This document shows positions 11,789-22,870 of a stretch of DNA of 64,000 nt, one piece after another. A model generated the notes under the pieces. It was not told where the DNA came from and did no database searches. It saw nothing but the letters and a program-made list of their open reading frames with translations. Source of the stretch: Paraphoma chrysanthemicola. Lineage: Eukaryota; Ascomycota; Dothideomycetes; Pleosporales; Phaeosphaeriaceae. Every line of letters starts with the position of its first letter. Within the stretch, counting starts at the first letter, position 1. Where the stretch lies: positions 806,001 through 870,000 of the forward strand of contig JAGMWG010000009.1 of assembly GCA_020744225.1 (NCBI GenBank). Reading direction: 5' to 3'. The translations under genes and the position numbers were made by a program.

Positions 11789-12072
11789 GGTGGGCGACTT
11801 TACAGGCCTTGCCGAAGGGAATAGTAATCGTTGATCGGGTGGAGTGATTGAGGGTGTTCTCTTCTATGCGCATAGAATCCAGGTAAACAGAAGCTAGACG
11901 ATGACGCTGGTGGGCTGCGGGACGGTGTTCTGCCGCACCGAAGGCGGTCAAGCCGCGGGAAAGAGCGACCCGCCGAAAAGTTACTAAAATTTCCAGCAAA
12001 AGTTCGAGGCGCGCGCAAGCTTCAGAACACCATAACCATTCACCCTCTACATCCTGCTCAACCACCGCAAAA

Positions 12073-14402
12073 ATGGGTGTGGGACGTCGCATGAAGAAGC
12101 AAGGTCCGCCAGAACCATTGGACGAGTCACTTGTTACGCGCAAGAGGAAAGATGCACCGCCTGCTGCCATACCAGAAAGAACCAAGAGGAGCAGGACAGA
12201 TGCCAGAGAGAAGGCTGCTGCAAAGGCCCCGGCACCAAAGAAGAAAGCCGCAGCAAATGGAACCAAGACGCGTGTCAACGGAAAGCCTGCGAAGAAATTT
12301 GCTCCTCCACCGCCCTCAGACGATGAAGTCCTGTCCGACGGCGCAGACGGCATCGACGACCCAGATGTGATGGAGGACGGACTGGGAGACGTCAATGTCA
12401 CGGGACTAGACGCGCTCGGCAGCGCTTCTGAGGACGAGGACGACCTCGACCTGGACAACGACGACTTCGCAGACTCCGGCTCAGATGTCATGGATTCGGA
12501 TACTGAGGTCAAGAGGAACGCCATGTGGTCAGACGACGAGGACGATGAGGACGTTGAGGAGAAGCTCACCGCGGCAAATATCGAGGGTCTATCACGGAAG
12601 CTCGATATGCAGCGGGCCGTTGAAGAGGCCGAGGCTGCTGCTGAGCTGGAAGAGGCAAATTTGCAGACGAACATTGCTGGCGAGAGGCCAAAGGTACTTG
12701 AGGATGAAGAAGACGAGGAGGGCCGCCCAATCTCGAGACTTGTCACACAAGATATTCAACTGCTCCGAACAAGATTGAACGACACCGTGCGCGTGCTCGA
12801 CGACTTCAAGAACCTCGCTGAAGTCGGTCGGTCAAGAACGGAATACAGAGCACAGATGCTGAAGGACATATGCGCATACTACGGATATTCCGAGTTCCTT
12901 GCAGACAAGCTCCTCAACCTTTTTCCCGCGCGCGAAGCCTTTGCCTTCTTCGAAGCCAACGAAACACCCCGCCCCATCGTGATCCGCACGAACACACTCC
13001 GCACACACCGAAGAGAGCTCGCACAATCGCTCATTAATCGCGGTGTACAACTTGAACCCGTGGGCAAGTGGTCAAAGGTTGGTCTGCAGATCTTCGAGTC
13101 ACAGGTGCCTCTTGGTGCTACCCCCGAGTATCTCGCTGGTCACTACATCCTCCAAGCCGCTTCTTCGTTCCTGCCCGTGATGGCATTGGCGCCTCAGGAG
13201 AATGAGCGTGTACTGGATATGACGGCTGCACCCGGCGGTAAGACGACACATATTGCTGCACTGATGAAGAATACCGGATGCATATTTGCAAACGATGCCA
13301 ACAAGGACCGTGCCAAGGGTCTGATTGGTAACATTCATCGTCTGGGCGTCAAAAACAGCATTGTCTGCCACTACTCTGCGCTTGAATTCCCGAAGGTCAT
13401 GGGTGGCTTTGACCGTGTCCTCCTGGATGCGCCTTGCTCGGGCACCGGTGTCATTGCGAAGGATGCTAGCGTTAAGACAGTAAGGGACTCGCTCGCAACT
13501 GTTATTTTACGTACTGATACCTATTGCAGAACAAAACCGAAGCCGACTTCATGAAGCTGCCGCATTTGCAAAAGCAACTTATTCTTGCCGCCATTGATTC
13601 CGTCGACCACCACAGCAAGACCGGAGGCTACATTGTCTACTCGACTTGCTCGGTCACTGTCGAGGAGAACGAGCAGGTCATTCAATACGCGTTGAACAAG
13701 CGACCCAACGTCAAGTTGGTTGAGACTGGCCTGACTTTTGGCAAGGAGGGGTTCACAAAGATTGGTGGCAAGGTCTTCCATCCTTCGATGAAGGTATGTT
13801 GTATCCTTCCGTAGACGCTCGAAACCCCGCTGACGATCAATCAGATGACTAGGAGATACTACCCGCATACATACAACGTCGACGGCTTCTTTGTCGCGAA
13901 GTTCAAGAAGATTGGTCCTACACCGGCCAATGCCGTCGGCGTAAACGAAGCCTCTAGCAATAACGGCAAGAAGTCCTCAAGCACTACCATCGACACTGAG
14001 GTCGTGGATAAGGCACCTATCCGCGAAGAGGGTGAAGACGAAGAGTCAGACTTTGGCGGGTTCGATGAAGAGGAAGACCAGAGATACATTGAGCGTGCTC
14101 AGGCCAAGACCATGCGAAGGAAAGGAAAAGACCCCAAGGCCGTGGTGCCGAAAGGTCAGTTTTCAAATGGGGCCGCGAAAGAAAAGAAGGAGAAGGCAGT
14201 GGATGACGTCCCGCAGAATGGGGTTGGTGCGACTGCGGAGAAGAAGGAAAAGAAGGCGAAGAAGGTCAAAGGAAGCAAGGATGCGCCCGAGATCTCGGAA
14301 GCTAAAGTCAGCACGTCAACCGGACCGAATAAGAATGGTATTGAGGTTGAGTCGAAGGCCGCGCGGAGAAAGAGCGGCGGGAAGAAGGGTAAGGCGCAAT
14401 GA
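12073..14402 (+). CDS. nop2: Nop2, 25S rRNA (cytosine-C5)-methyltransferase
   Basis: Nucleolar enzyme of the NOL1/NOP2/sun family that makes a 5-methylcytosine in large-subunit rRNA and is essential for 60S assembly. Three exons (12073-13479, 13530-13793, 13845-14402) encode 742 residues. An N-terminal lysine/arginine and acidic region (residues 1 to about 230) carries the nucleolar targeting character. The Rossmann-fold domain contains the SAM-binding DMTAAPGGKT, the DAPCSG cysteine motif (about 452-457) and the STCSV catalytic cysteine (about 507-511), then PHTYNVDGFFVAKF near the end of the domain. The C-terminal 150 residues are lysine-rich and disordered, as in fungal orthologues. The reading frame runs partly into intron 1, but the VKT to NKTEADF join restores the family sequence. 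Confidence 0.96.
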
Positions 14403-16325
14403 TTTGAGCAAGCTCGGTGCTTGGAGAGGAACAGCATGTATTTTGATACCTTGTGAGAGCAACCAAGAAGACTCTTGTGCACAGTTTTGTCCAAATCATT
14501 TCTCGCACCAATTCTCACAAGCTAAGGAACGACCCTTCCAAAGTCGAATGCTAGCGCCTGCCTCCAGAAGGTCCGGTCATCTTTTAGCTTACCAGCTCTT
14601 CTCGGCGCCTCACGTTAGTTTCGACGACGCCTCACATCTAACTCCCAAGAAACACAATAAATCTACCCTTGCGCGATTAAGTCCAAACCCATCTGCTGCA
14701 ATCCACCCGAAAATCCCACCAAAAGACTTGCATCTGGGGTCTGAAGCGGAGTTCGGCCACCCTTGCAGCAATGATAGGGCGGGCGACAATGCCGCCCGGC
14801 ACGATTCTCCATAACCCTGCATACTCTGCCTCACGCCTGAAAAGCTGCTCACGCGGTCGCGCGATCGCAGTACAACTGAATTGACCTGTGAGCAGCTCTA
14901 AAAGGGGGTGCCTCGTTGCGCTTTCTGTGGTGCGACGATGGACATGTTTGTATCGTGACAGGCGACCAGGCAGACTGCTGCACGTCAGCAGCGCATCAAA
15001 ATTTCCTGCATAGGGGCGCTAGAATGCATCCAGGTCAACAGTCCGCAATGTCGAGTCGGGAGACCGACTATTGGCGAATTATGGAGCTGCTCCACGACGC
15101 ATTGAACCTGTGCGCAGTCCCCGTTTCCTCGAGAATGGCAACCCACGGGGTTACGGTGCTACCGCGGAGCCTCATGTGGAGACGCGCCTAATCTTCGGGA
15201 AACTGCTGTCACTCTACCTTCGGCATTGGTGCATTTGGTCTTAACAAGTATCGTGACTGAACCAGGGACCCATCGCGACATGCGAATAATCACGCTCAAC
15301 ACGCACGATCAAGCTGTGGAACGAGAATGGCAGCGCATTGACTGGCACGTCATCATTGTTGAAGTCGATTGAGACCGTCAGCAGACATGCAGGACGTCGA
15401 AAATCAAGCACGCCGAGGCGTGAGATTCGAAAGCCATTGGCCCACTTAGCACTCGGCGACAGGCAATTTCACAATGTCACGGGAGCGCCGATGATGGACA
15501 ACGAACGCCAGTGGCGCTGGAAAAGGCGTCTGGGGCACGTAAGTTTCCAAGGTGGATGCGCATCATCGCCTCTGCGGGGTGGATTTGGGCGTGCACGACT
15601 CGCACGCCGTGCCAATTGCCGAACGCAATAACGCTGGGGAGTGTTGCAGCATACTCAATGCTCCCCTGTGCAAGTCAGGTAGCATCGGCTCAAGCTGTTT
15701 CAGATGCCAACACCATACCAAATTTCGCATCGCGCGAGGTTTGCCGTTGAAAAAAGCTCATCCGCTTCGTATTCCAGAGTCGGAGATTGCCCTTGGCTGA
15801 CGTCTCGTCCCGAAGCCTCCAAGCTCCAAATCCCATGCTTTTGCGTGGCTTATGCAGTCTTTGCTCGCTTGGCTTGCCTACCATCGGTCGTCGATCGTCA
15901 ACCGCCGACGCGCTCTCTTTGTTAGCGAACGTTCATTGGCGTGATACATCCTCGTTCCTCCAAGCGCAACCCCCTCCCAGTCGCGTGTCCGCCGCCCACG
16001 TAGGTGGTGTGTAACGGTCATTCATGGCCCTGGCGCCTGGAATCTGGGAGTTGGGCCAAACGCGATGCCTGTTTGGCTGCTCCCGGAGCGGGGACCAGCC
16101 GTGCACCCATCAATTAGTCTTCTGAACCAAAGTGCAGGCATGATACGATGGACTAGTGTACTGCGGACAAGGATGTCGGCAGCACTTGCGGGGCGAGCTT
16201 GGGAGAAGCTTGGGGCCTGCGATTCTTGTTAAAGACCTGCGGTGCGCTCCTTGTGACAGACCCCTAACCGCGTCTCAATCCCCAATACTCGACTTTGTAC
16301 TGCCAGTTCAAAGCTTTCCAACACA
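14403..16325. other. Intergenic region, 1.9 kb, no supported gene
   Basis: This is the NOP2 3' flank and the hexose transporter promoter. Several short ORFs appear but none has motif, composition or splice support. Two GCGGGG matches to the CreA/Mig1 carbon-repressor core (SYGGRG) occur at 16088-16093 and 16188-16193, 130-240 bases before the transporter start. Such short matches are common by chance. Confidence 0.4.
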
Positions 16326-18382
16326 ATGGTCAAAGTCACGTTTAAGCCACCGCCAGGCACGGCTGGTGCCGCATGGTAAGCCACTCCTCCTATGAGAGAA
16401 GGTCAATGGCTAACAAGTTTGCACAGGCCTGCCATTCTCGTCGGCCTCTTCGTCGCATTTGGTGGTGTTCTCTTTGGGTAAGCTCGTCCTCATTGTCGCA
16501 ACAGAACATGCCATTGACCAGACGATTAGATATGACACAGGAACGATCAGCGGTATCCTGGGCATGAAATTCTGGAAGGAATCGTTCTCCACGCAGCCGG
16601 ACAAGAGCATCACTGCGTCCGAAGATTCTCTCATTGTTTCGATTCTCTCTGCCGTACGTCCTCAAGGATGATTTTGCGTGTATCCTTTTACTGACATGAT
16701 CTTTTAGGGTACATTCTTTGGCGCACTCGCCGCTGCTCCTTTTGGTGACTTGCTCGGCCGCCGAATGGGTCTCTTGGTGTCCGTTGGCTTTGTCTTCAAC
16801 TTTGGTGTCATTCTCCAGACTGCGTCGACAAGACAGCCTCTTTTCATTGCTGGTCGCTTCTTCGCTGGTCTGGGTGTTGGTCTCATCTCAGCACTGAGTA
16901 AGTTGTCATCTCCATACATTTGGCATTCGGGTTATCCGTTACCATACAATGGGCGAACCTGAATATGTTGCTAACTGTCTTCAGTTCCCATGTACCAATC
17001 CGAGACTGCTCCTAAATGGATTCGTGGTGTGATCGTTGGTTGCTACCAACTTGCTATCACAATCGGCCTTTTCCTAGCTGCGATTGTAAACAACGCTACG
17101 AAGGACCGCAACGATTCAGGATCTTACCGCATTCCGATCGCGGTCCAGTTCTTGTGGGCAATCATCCTCATCATCGGGTAAGATTTCGATCCGCAGCTCT
17201 TTTCCGCCCTCAGCTAATTGTCGGTCCAGACTTTTCATCCTTCCCGAGACTCCTCGTTATCTTATCAAGAGAGACAAGTACGAAGAGGCTGCCAAGGCTC
17301 TCGGAAGACTTCGTCGTCTCCCTATGGATCATCCGGCTGTTGTTGAGGAGCTCAATGAGGTTCAGGCCAACCATCTCTACGAGATGTCGCTCGGAAAGTC
17401 TTCGTACATTGAGTGCTTCAAGGGCACTCTTGGAAAACGTCTGATCACCGGTATGCTGCTTCAATCGCTGCAGCAGTTGACGGGTGTGAACTTCATTTGT
17501 GAGTAGTTACATATATCACTTCTGAGATATTGGTCACTGATTTCTCTCAGTCTACTACGGTACTCAGTACTTCCAGCGCGCTGGCTTCCAGAACCCCTTC
17601 ATCATTCAGGTCATTACCAACTCCGTCAACGTTGCCTCCACCTTCCCCGGTCTCTACATGGTTGAGAAGCTCGGTCGCCGAAACCTTCTCCTTCTTGGAG
17701 CCATTGGCATGTGTGTCTGTCAATGTAAGTTTCACCACAAAACTCGTCTCGAGCGAACTTGACCTAACCTTCGCGCCCAGTCATCGTGGCCATTGTTGGC
17801 ACTGTCTCAGGAACCACCGATCTCTCCGCCCAGCGCGCGTCCATTGCGTTTGTGTGCATCTACATCTTCTTCTTCGCCAGCTCCTGGGGTCCCGTCGCGT
17901 GGGTTGTCACCGGTGAGCTTTACCCGCTCAAGGCACGTGCCAAGTGCCTGTCCATGACCACCGCATCCAACTGGCTCCTCAACTGGGCTATCGCCTATGC
18001 CACCCCTTACATGGTCGACGAGGATGGTGCGAACCTCCAAAGCAAGGTGTTCTTCGTATGGGGAACCTGCTGCTTCGTTTGCATCGCCTTTGTGTAAGTC
18101 TTTCCGCTCCCGGTGTATGATTCATCGAATTCGTACTAATTATTGAATAGCTGGTTCATGATCTACGAGACCAAGGGTCTTTCCCTCGAACAAGTCGACG
18201 AGCTTTACGGCGTCATCAACAAGGCCTGGAAGTCCAAGACTTTCGTCCCGCAGATTTCCTTCTCGGACGTGGATCACTCGACGCAAAGACATATGAGCCT
18301 GACTGAGATTGGCGAGAACCAGACCAGGAAGCGCAGCGTGCAGCACGACGAGGTGCTACCCGGTAATGAGAAGACCTTGTAA
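16326..18382 (+). CDS. MFS hexose transporter
   Basis: Sugar porter of the major facilitator superfamily, expected to be a plasma-membrane sugar:proton symporter or glucose facilitator. Nine exons: 16326-16375, 16427-16477, 16530-16653, 16708-16897, 16985-17177, 17230-17498, 17551-17724, 17781-18093 and 18151-18382, all in phase. Family marks include FGYDTGTISG after the first helix, GRRMG in the loop between helices 2 and 3, PETPRYLI after helix 6, QQLTGVNF in helix 7, and WGPVAWVVTGELYPL in helix 10. Twelve hydrophobic segments are expected. The cytosolic C-terminal tail is short and charged, with no long sensor-type extension as in Snf3/Rgt2 glucose sensors, so transport rather than sensing is likelier. 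Substrate cannot be fixed from sequence. Two possible CreA sites upstream would fit glucose repression. Confidence 0.93.
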
Positions 18383-18550
18383 ATCACAAGTCAACTTTCA
18401 AGAGAAGGCTTCAGTGAAGGTGGAATGGCTTGTCAGAGACTAGATGGGGTCTAGAGATGATGGACAACCCGTCAAATTCATACTCGTTAATATTTTGATC
18501 AACCGTTTCCCAAACATTTCCAAATCTCACACACCCTTGATACCGTGTCT

Positions 18551-19549
18551 TTACCCCCTCCGCCCACTCCCACTCACCCTCGGATTTCTCACACCTCCCC
18601 TCGCATCCCCGCCATACACATTCCCATCCCCATTACCCCCAGCCCGCCCAATCTCACTCATAACCCCATAATTTGCATCCGGATCATCCGCCCGTCCATG
18701 TCTTTGCACATCTATCCCAGTCATACCAGGCACATGTAACCGCATTCCATAATGGCCCTTTGATTTCGGCGCGCCTTGCGTAGCGAGCGGATCGATGACG
18801 CCAGGAGGGATCTGCGCGCGGGGTAGGCTGCCGTGTTGGGCTTGCATGGAGGAGCCGCGGGAGTGTGCTTGGGGTTGAGGTTGGGGTTGATGAGGGGATA
18901 ACGGGTTGTTGGGTGGTCGGTACTGTTGGCTACCGTGTTGTGCGTGCATTGATGAGCCGCGGGGGATATGTGGTGGTTCTTGACGGTGGAGATATTGTTG
19001 ACTTCCATGTTGGACTTGCATTGATGAGCCGCGTGGGACGTGTGGTGGGGATGGGAGAGGCATGCCACCTTGTAGCGAATGCCGTCCTTGAGCTTGAGAT
19101 CCGTGTTGAGCATGCAATGACGAGCCTCGCGGAACATGTTGTGGCGGAGGTGGCATTTGCTCTCCTCCGCCATACATTGGACCATGTCCTTGACTCGGGT
19201 ATTGTTGCTGCATTCCCATTTCTCTCGGTTCCATACCGTAGCCCTGTCTACTTCCCTGCAATGCAGCTGCGATCTCCGCTCTTCTCTCTTCTCGGGCTCT
19301 CTTTCCCCAAGGACGCGTGAACATTTCATCATCGCCGACGTACTCGAAGTGTGGAATTGGTTTGCCGTCAGGTCCCATGCCGCCATGATATTCCCAACCG
19401 TATGGTCCTTGGCGCATCCCTACGGGCTTGAAGCCAGGAGCGAGGTGAAGCTCGCCCTTTTTGCTCATTTTGTTCAAGTAGTCTGCGAGCGGGTCGGGGC
19501 CGGCTTTGCGAGGGGCGGCGTCTTTGAAGATTCTGCGTAGGAAGCCCAT
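18551..19549 (-). CDS. Hypothetical protein with QHGS repeats
   Basis: Single exon, 332 residues. Residues 1-100 are ordered-looking and charged (MGFLRRIFKDAAPRK, then HFEYVGDDEMFTRPWGKR). From about 105 on the protein is Gln/Pro/His/Gly-rich and probably disordered. Four imperfect copies of a 14-15 residue unit (PRGSSMHAQHGSQ-like) occur at about 138-152, 170-184, 194-208 and 229-242. The C-terminus is Gly/Arg-rich. The N-terminal MG could invite myristoylation, but the following residues do not match the usual preference for a small residue at position 6. No catalytic motif is seen. It is convergent with the hexose transporter, only about 170 bases away. Function unknown; the long frame with a clear ATG makes a real gene likely. 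Confidence 0.75.
   Translation of the reverse strand: MGFLRRIFKDAAPRKAGPDPLADYLNKMSKKGELHLAPGFKPVGMRQGPYGWEYHGGMGPDGKPIPHFEYVGDDEMFTRPWGKRAREERRAEIAAALQGSRQGYGMEPREMGMQQQYPSQGHGPMYGGGEQMPPPPQHVPRGSSLHAQHGSQAQGRHSLQGGMPLPSPPHVPRGSSMQVQHGSQQYLHRQEPPHIPRGSSMHAQHGSQQYRPPNNPLSPHQPQPQPQAHSRGSSMQAQHGSLPRAQIPPGVIDPLATQGAPKSKGHYGMRLHVPGMTGIDVQRHGRADDPDANYGVMSEIGRAGGNGDGNVYGGDARGGVRNPRVSGSGRRG
18824..19138 (-). repeat. Four imperfect coding repeats (RGSS-x-QHGS unit)
   Basis: These bases encode four diverged units ending in HGSQ or HGSL, spaced 24-35 residues apart, within the hypothetical protein at 18551-19549. The DNA of each copy is also visibly similar (a GAGCCGCG and GTGTTG pattern on the + strand recurs). 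Confidence 0.75.
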
Positions 19550-20783
19550 TGTTATCGAAAATCTCTGTTGATGTGATGGTTACTGATGGTAGTTGTTGAA
19601 GCGACGGTGCTGGATAAGGTATGTGCAAGGTTCGCAAGAAGGAAGATACGTCTTTAGGAAAAGAATTTGAACGCGAAGCAATGAGGACGTAGGAAATTGA
19701 AGCCTTTGATGAAGCTGCTATGCGACCTTTGTGAACTAAGAATGTGATGAATATACGGCTACGTGCACTTACCTATTTCGCTTCTGATGTGTACTCATTA
19801 CATTCAAATTTTGAACGTGCAGATTTCATACTGTCAATCGCATAGTGCATTTCAAAACTTGGAGCTGCGCGGTGATTAATGCTGTCAGTGGGCCATTGAC
19901 AAGACGAGACATAGCAGACTTGCCAAGACATGGTCAGCATATCTTCAAAATCTCTTCCTCGTATCACGCGGCGCTGAATAGAGGCTGCCCAAAAGAAGTG
20001 TGAGATGCTGTCGGGTGACTTGGAAGGCAAGGAGGGAGTGTGCATAGCAGTGACAACAAGGGGCCTAGACAAGACATCGTAGCGCAACAAGCACAGCGTT
20101 TAAGCGTAATCCCAAGAACATCACATGACACGAACACAAGTGGGGAATGGTGATGACCCGAAGATAAAGATCAATTCGAGTAATCTCATGTGTAATAATC
20201 ATGATCAAAGGGTATACGCAACCTCAAACGCCATCCTTAATCAACGTGACCCAAGCGTCAGAGCAAGATCAAAGATCGAGCCAAGTGCTTCGTAGTCAAG
20301 AGGAGGTTACCAATTCCAACCCAATGCCGTGCCACCCATATCCGTGTAAGTGGTAGAAACGTGAGGTCGGTGCTCCTGCAATCGCGAAGACGTCATCCCT
20401 GCACCCTTCCATCGTTGAAGATCCGATGATCATATACCGGAAAACCGTGTCGAGAAGCCATATAAGAAAAATCAAGGAAATGCAATCGTCGCCCAATGAT
20501 GATGTTCCAGTTCACATATTTCTTCCATCAACTGTGAGTACACCAGATCCAGTCCGTTCAAGTATACAAGATACCTAGTTGTTGCAGAGACCAATGTACA
20601 CGCTGTCGATATAGAGATGGTGAAAGGGATGCTCCGAGAAGATGATCTTGCGCCAGTATTGTGGGACGAGCAGTCGGAACAAGAAGCTGTTGCAACAATT
20701 AACATAAGATGAGGTGAGCAATGCCCGGCAGCTCTTACAGTACCAATGCAAGCCAGGACTGAGGTGCAAAGAGAAATATAGGA
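19550..20783. other. Intergenic region, 1.2 kb
   Basis: Presumed promoter and leader of the QHGS-repeat gene and 3' flank of the gene at 20784-22547. No supported ORF. Confidence 0.5.
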
Positions 20784-22547
20784 CTAGGTCCACATGTCTT
20801 GGGAGGCGTATGGGACCGAAGCTCCAATGTTGCCACCGAAGCCGCCACCCATGCCGCCACCGTAGCCCGGACCTCCACCGCCGAAATAGTTGTTGTTTGG
20901 GTAATATGGAAGACCGTTCAAATTGCAGGCATCAGGTGGCATGTTCGCGTAATGAATGAGGTTCATGGTTTCGGTGAGATCCTTCGCTGCCTTCGAGTTA
21001 AGTCCATCCTCGTCATCCTCGTGGTTCTCGTCCTCACGCAGGAATGGGGACACCTCGCCATCCGCTGGATACTGCTGAAGTTCCGGGATAGTGGGCGTCT
21101 TGGGCTCCTGCCAACGTCTAGGAGTTGAGCGCTTAGCCCCGGAGCGACCGGGAGTTGGGTGAATCGCGATCGGCTTAGGAGCGCTGAGACTCGCGTGGCG
21201 ATTCCGACGATGACCTAGCTTGGTCGGGGTTGCCGGCGGAGTAGAAGGACCAAAGCGAGCAGTCAGGCCCCTGTGTATGTTACCCATGATATCTTGGGCG
21301 CTCTTGGTGGGCGAAACCGCGGGGGTGAGGTTGCCAGCAATCATGGAGGGCGGCTGATACATGGGCGTCGACATCATGCCAGCACCGAATGCAAGGGCTT
21401 GCGGCGGCGCCAGGGATTGCTTTTTGGCCTTCGAGGAAGCGGAGGAGACCTTGTGGGGATACACTAAATGAAGTCGATCAGTATCACGATAAGCTCGCTT
21501 GAGAGTCACAATCAAAGATTGATTGCCGACGAAGCGGGTAGGCTTCTTTCTAGGGAGCATGTTCTTCGTACCAGAGTCCTGGGACTTGGTGTTAGCACTG
21601 GACGTAGAAGATGATCCATTCTTGTTTTTGCGCGTCCACGCCATTCTCAACGACGGAATCTGATAGCCCTCGGCAATTTGCTTGCCTCGCAGTTTCAGAA
21701 GTGCTTGTTGCAAGGCTCCTGCAGAGCAAGACTCGCTGACGACCTGCGATGCTTGTTGAAAAGGAATCTGAATTCCGTTCTCACCACAAGCCCAAACAAG
21801 CCCGAGGGCAACATTCTTCCAGTCGTTGTCATCCCACTTCAGAAGTTTGGGACGAGGCTGGCGTGGCTTGCGCGGGCCCCCGTCCTTGTTGAGCTTTGGT
21901 ACCTTGGACGGGCGCCGCTCCTCGTAGTCACTCTCCTCATAATCGCTGTCACGATGTGGGGAAGAACTCACTGAGGGATGACCTAGGCCACTCTCTGCTT
22001 TGACTTGAATGTTGTCACCACCATCATGCTCCTCTGGCTGTTGATTATCGGCATTGCCATTACCATAGAACATCTCTTCCTCGTCATCGGAACCGACCTC
22101 GTTGGCAGCGTCGATAAGTGCATCGGTGATCTCGACTTCACCGCCCATAGCGTTCAAGTCATAACCTTCACCGGCCGCTTGACCCTGGTCCCACATGTTA
22201 GAGCCCATGAAAGAGTGATCGATGGGGTTATAGTCGAAATACGAGCTAAAGTCGTAGTTTTGAGCATCGTGCGACGCGAAGGTGGCAGGCAGGGATGGTG
22301 ATAGGAAATCCTGAACACCGAGAAAGGGTGGGCCTACGTTGTTGAGAGTGGTGTTGCTGCCACCATCATCTTCCATGGTACCGTTCTTGACGTCCTCACG
22401 GGACTTGGTGTTGGTATCGCGCATAGTCGGCTTGGCGTTACGCTTCCTTTTCTGGGCCTTGATGGCTTTGGTGGGCGTATACGTCGCGTCGTTAGGATCG
22501 CTGTCCAATCCCACCACATTTAGCTGGTTGTTGTGATAACGCGACAT
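20784..22547 (-). CDS. Putative nuclear regulator of unknown family
   Basis: 587 residues from an ATG at 22547 in good context (GACCATGTC). The frame is open further upstream, but the extra codons lie across a likely 5'-leader intron, so I chose this start. Visible parts, in order: a basic KAQKRKRN patch that could be a nuclear localisation signal; an Asn/Asp-rich low-complexity region; an acidic stretch (DDEEEMF, then DYEESDYEE); a second basic patch; a compact domain of about 75 residues starting KWDDNDWKNVALGLVWACGE; Ser/Thr/Pro-rich tail segments with several SP/TP sites; and a Gly-rich C-terminus (GGGPGYGGGMGGGF). The composition is that of a transcription or chromatin regulator, but I do not recognise the central domain. 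A long upstream region and a spliced leader also fit a regulatory gene. Confidence 0.8.
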   Translation of the reverse strand: MSRYHNNQLNVVGLDSDPNDATYTPTKAIKAQKRKRNAKPTMRDTNTKSREDVKNGTMEDDGGSNTTLNNVGPPFLGVQDFLSPSLPATFASHDAQNYDFSSYFDYNPIDHSFMGSNMWDQGQAAGEGYDLNAMGGEVEITDALIDAANEVGSDDEEEMFYGNGNADNQQPEEHDGGDNIQVKAESGLGHPSVSSSPHRDSDYEESDYEERRPSKVPKLNKDGGPRKPRQPRPKLLKWDDNDWKNVALGLVWACGENGIQIPFQQASQVVSESCSAGALQQALLKLRGKQIAEGYQIPSLRMAWTRKNKNGSSSTSSANTKSQDSGTKNMLPRKKPTRFVGNQSLIVTLKRAYRDTDRLHLVYPHKVSSASSKAKKQSLAPPQALAFGAGMMSTPMYQPPSMIAGNLTPAVSPTKSAQDIMGNIHRGLTARFGPSTPPATPTKLGHRRNRHASLSAPKPIAIHPTPGRSGAKRSTPRRWQEPKTPTIPELQQYPADGEVSPFLREDENHEDDEDGLNSKAAKDLTETMNLIHYANMPPDACNLNGLPYYPNNNYFGGGGPGYGGGMGGGFGGNIGASVPYASQDMWT

Positions 22548-22870
22548 GGTCGCTGGTGTACCACCTGCGGCTGAATATCCGTACCTAGTGTATGGCATGT
22601 TAGTTAGGCTGCGTCGCAATGGAGGACAAAAAGCGGACTGAGCTTACCTTTTTGCGTGCAGATCAAGGCCGCGTGCGGAGCTTGGGGACTGTGCGAAGGT
22701 GCAGGAGTGTGACTGTGAGCGAGATTAGTTTGTGCGCTGGTGCGAGAAAAGCAGGGCTGGAACATACCTCTTCGCTATAAGCCAGCCAACGTAGCAGCTG
22801 TACGTGGGGGAAGGTCTCAAAGAAACTGCAAAGCGTGGTCCTTCGAGGGGAAGGAAGAAGTGGCACGAGC
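22548..22870 (-). promoter_or_regulatory. Spliced 5' leader of the 20784-22547 gene
   Basis: Two intron signatures are seen before the start codon. The first is at 22713-22767 (GTATGT to CACAG) and the second at 22585-22647 (GTAAGC to ACTAG, with a perfect ACTAAC branch site). The leader exons between them contain no ATG, supporting the start at 22547. Transcript evidence is lacking. Confidence 0.5.

Noticed and set aside
11706..12746. A 346-codon Ser-rich antisense ORF over NOP2 and its promoter
   Set aside because: The poly-Ser runs are the reverse complement of Asp/Glu-rich NOP2 codons, and the ORF overlaps the GET5 first exon in another frame.
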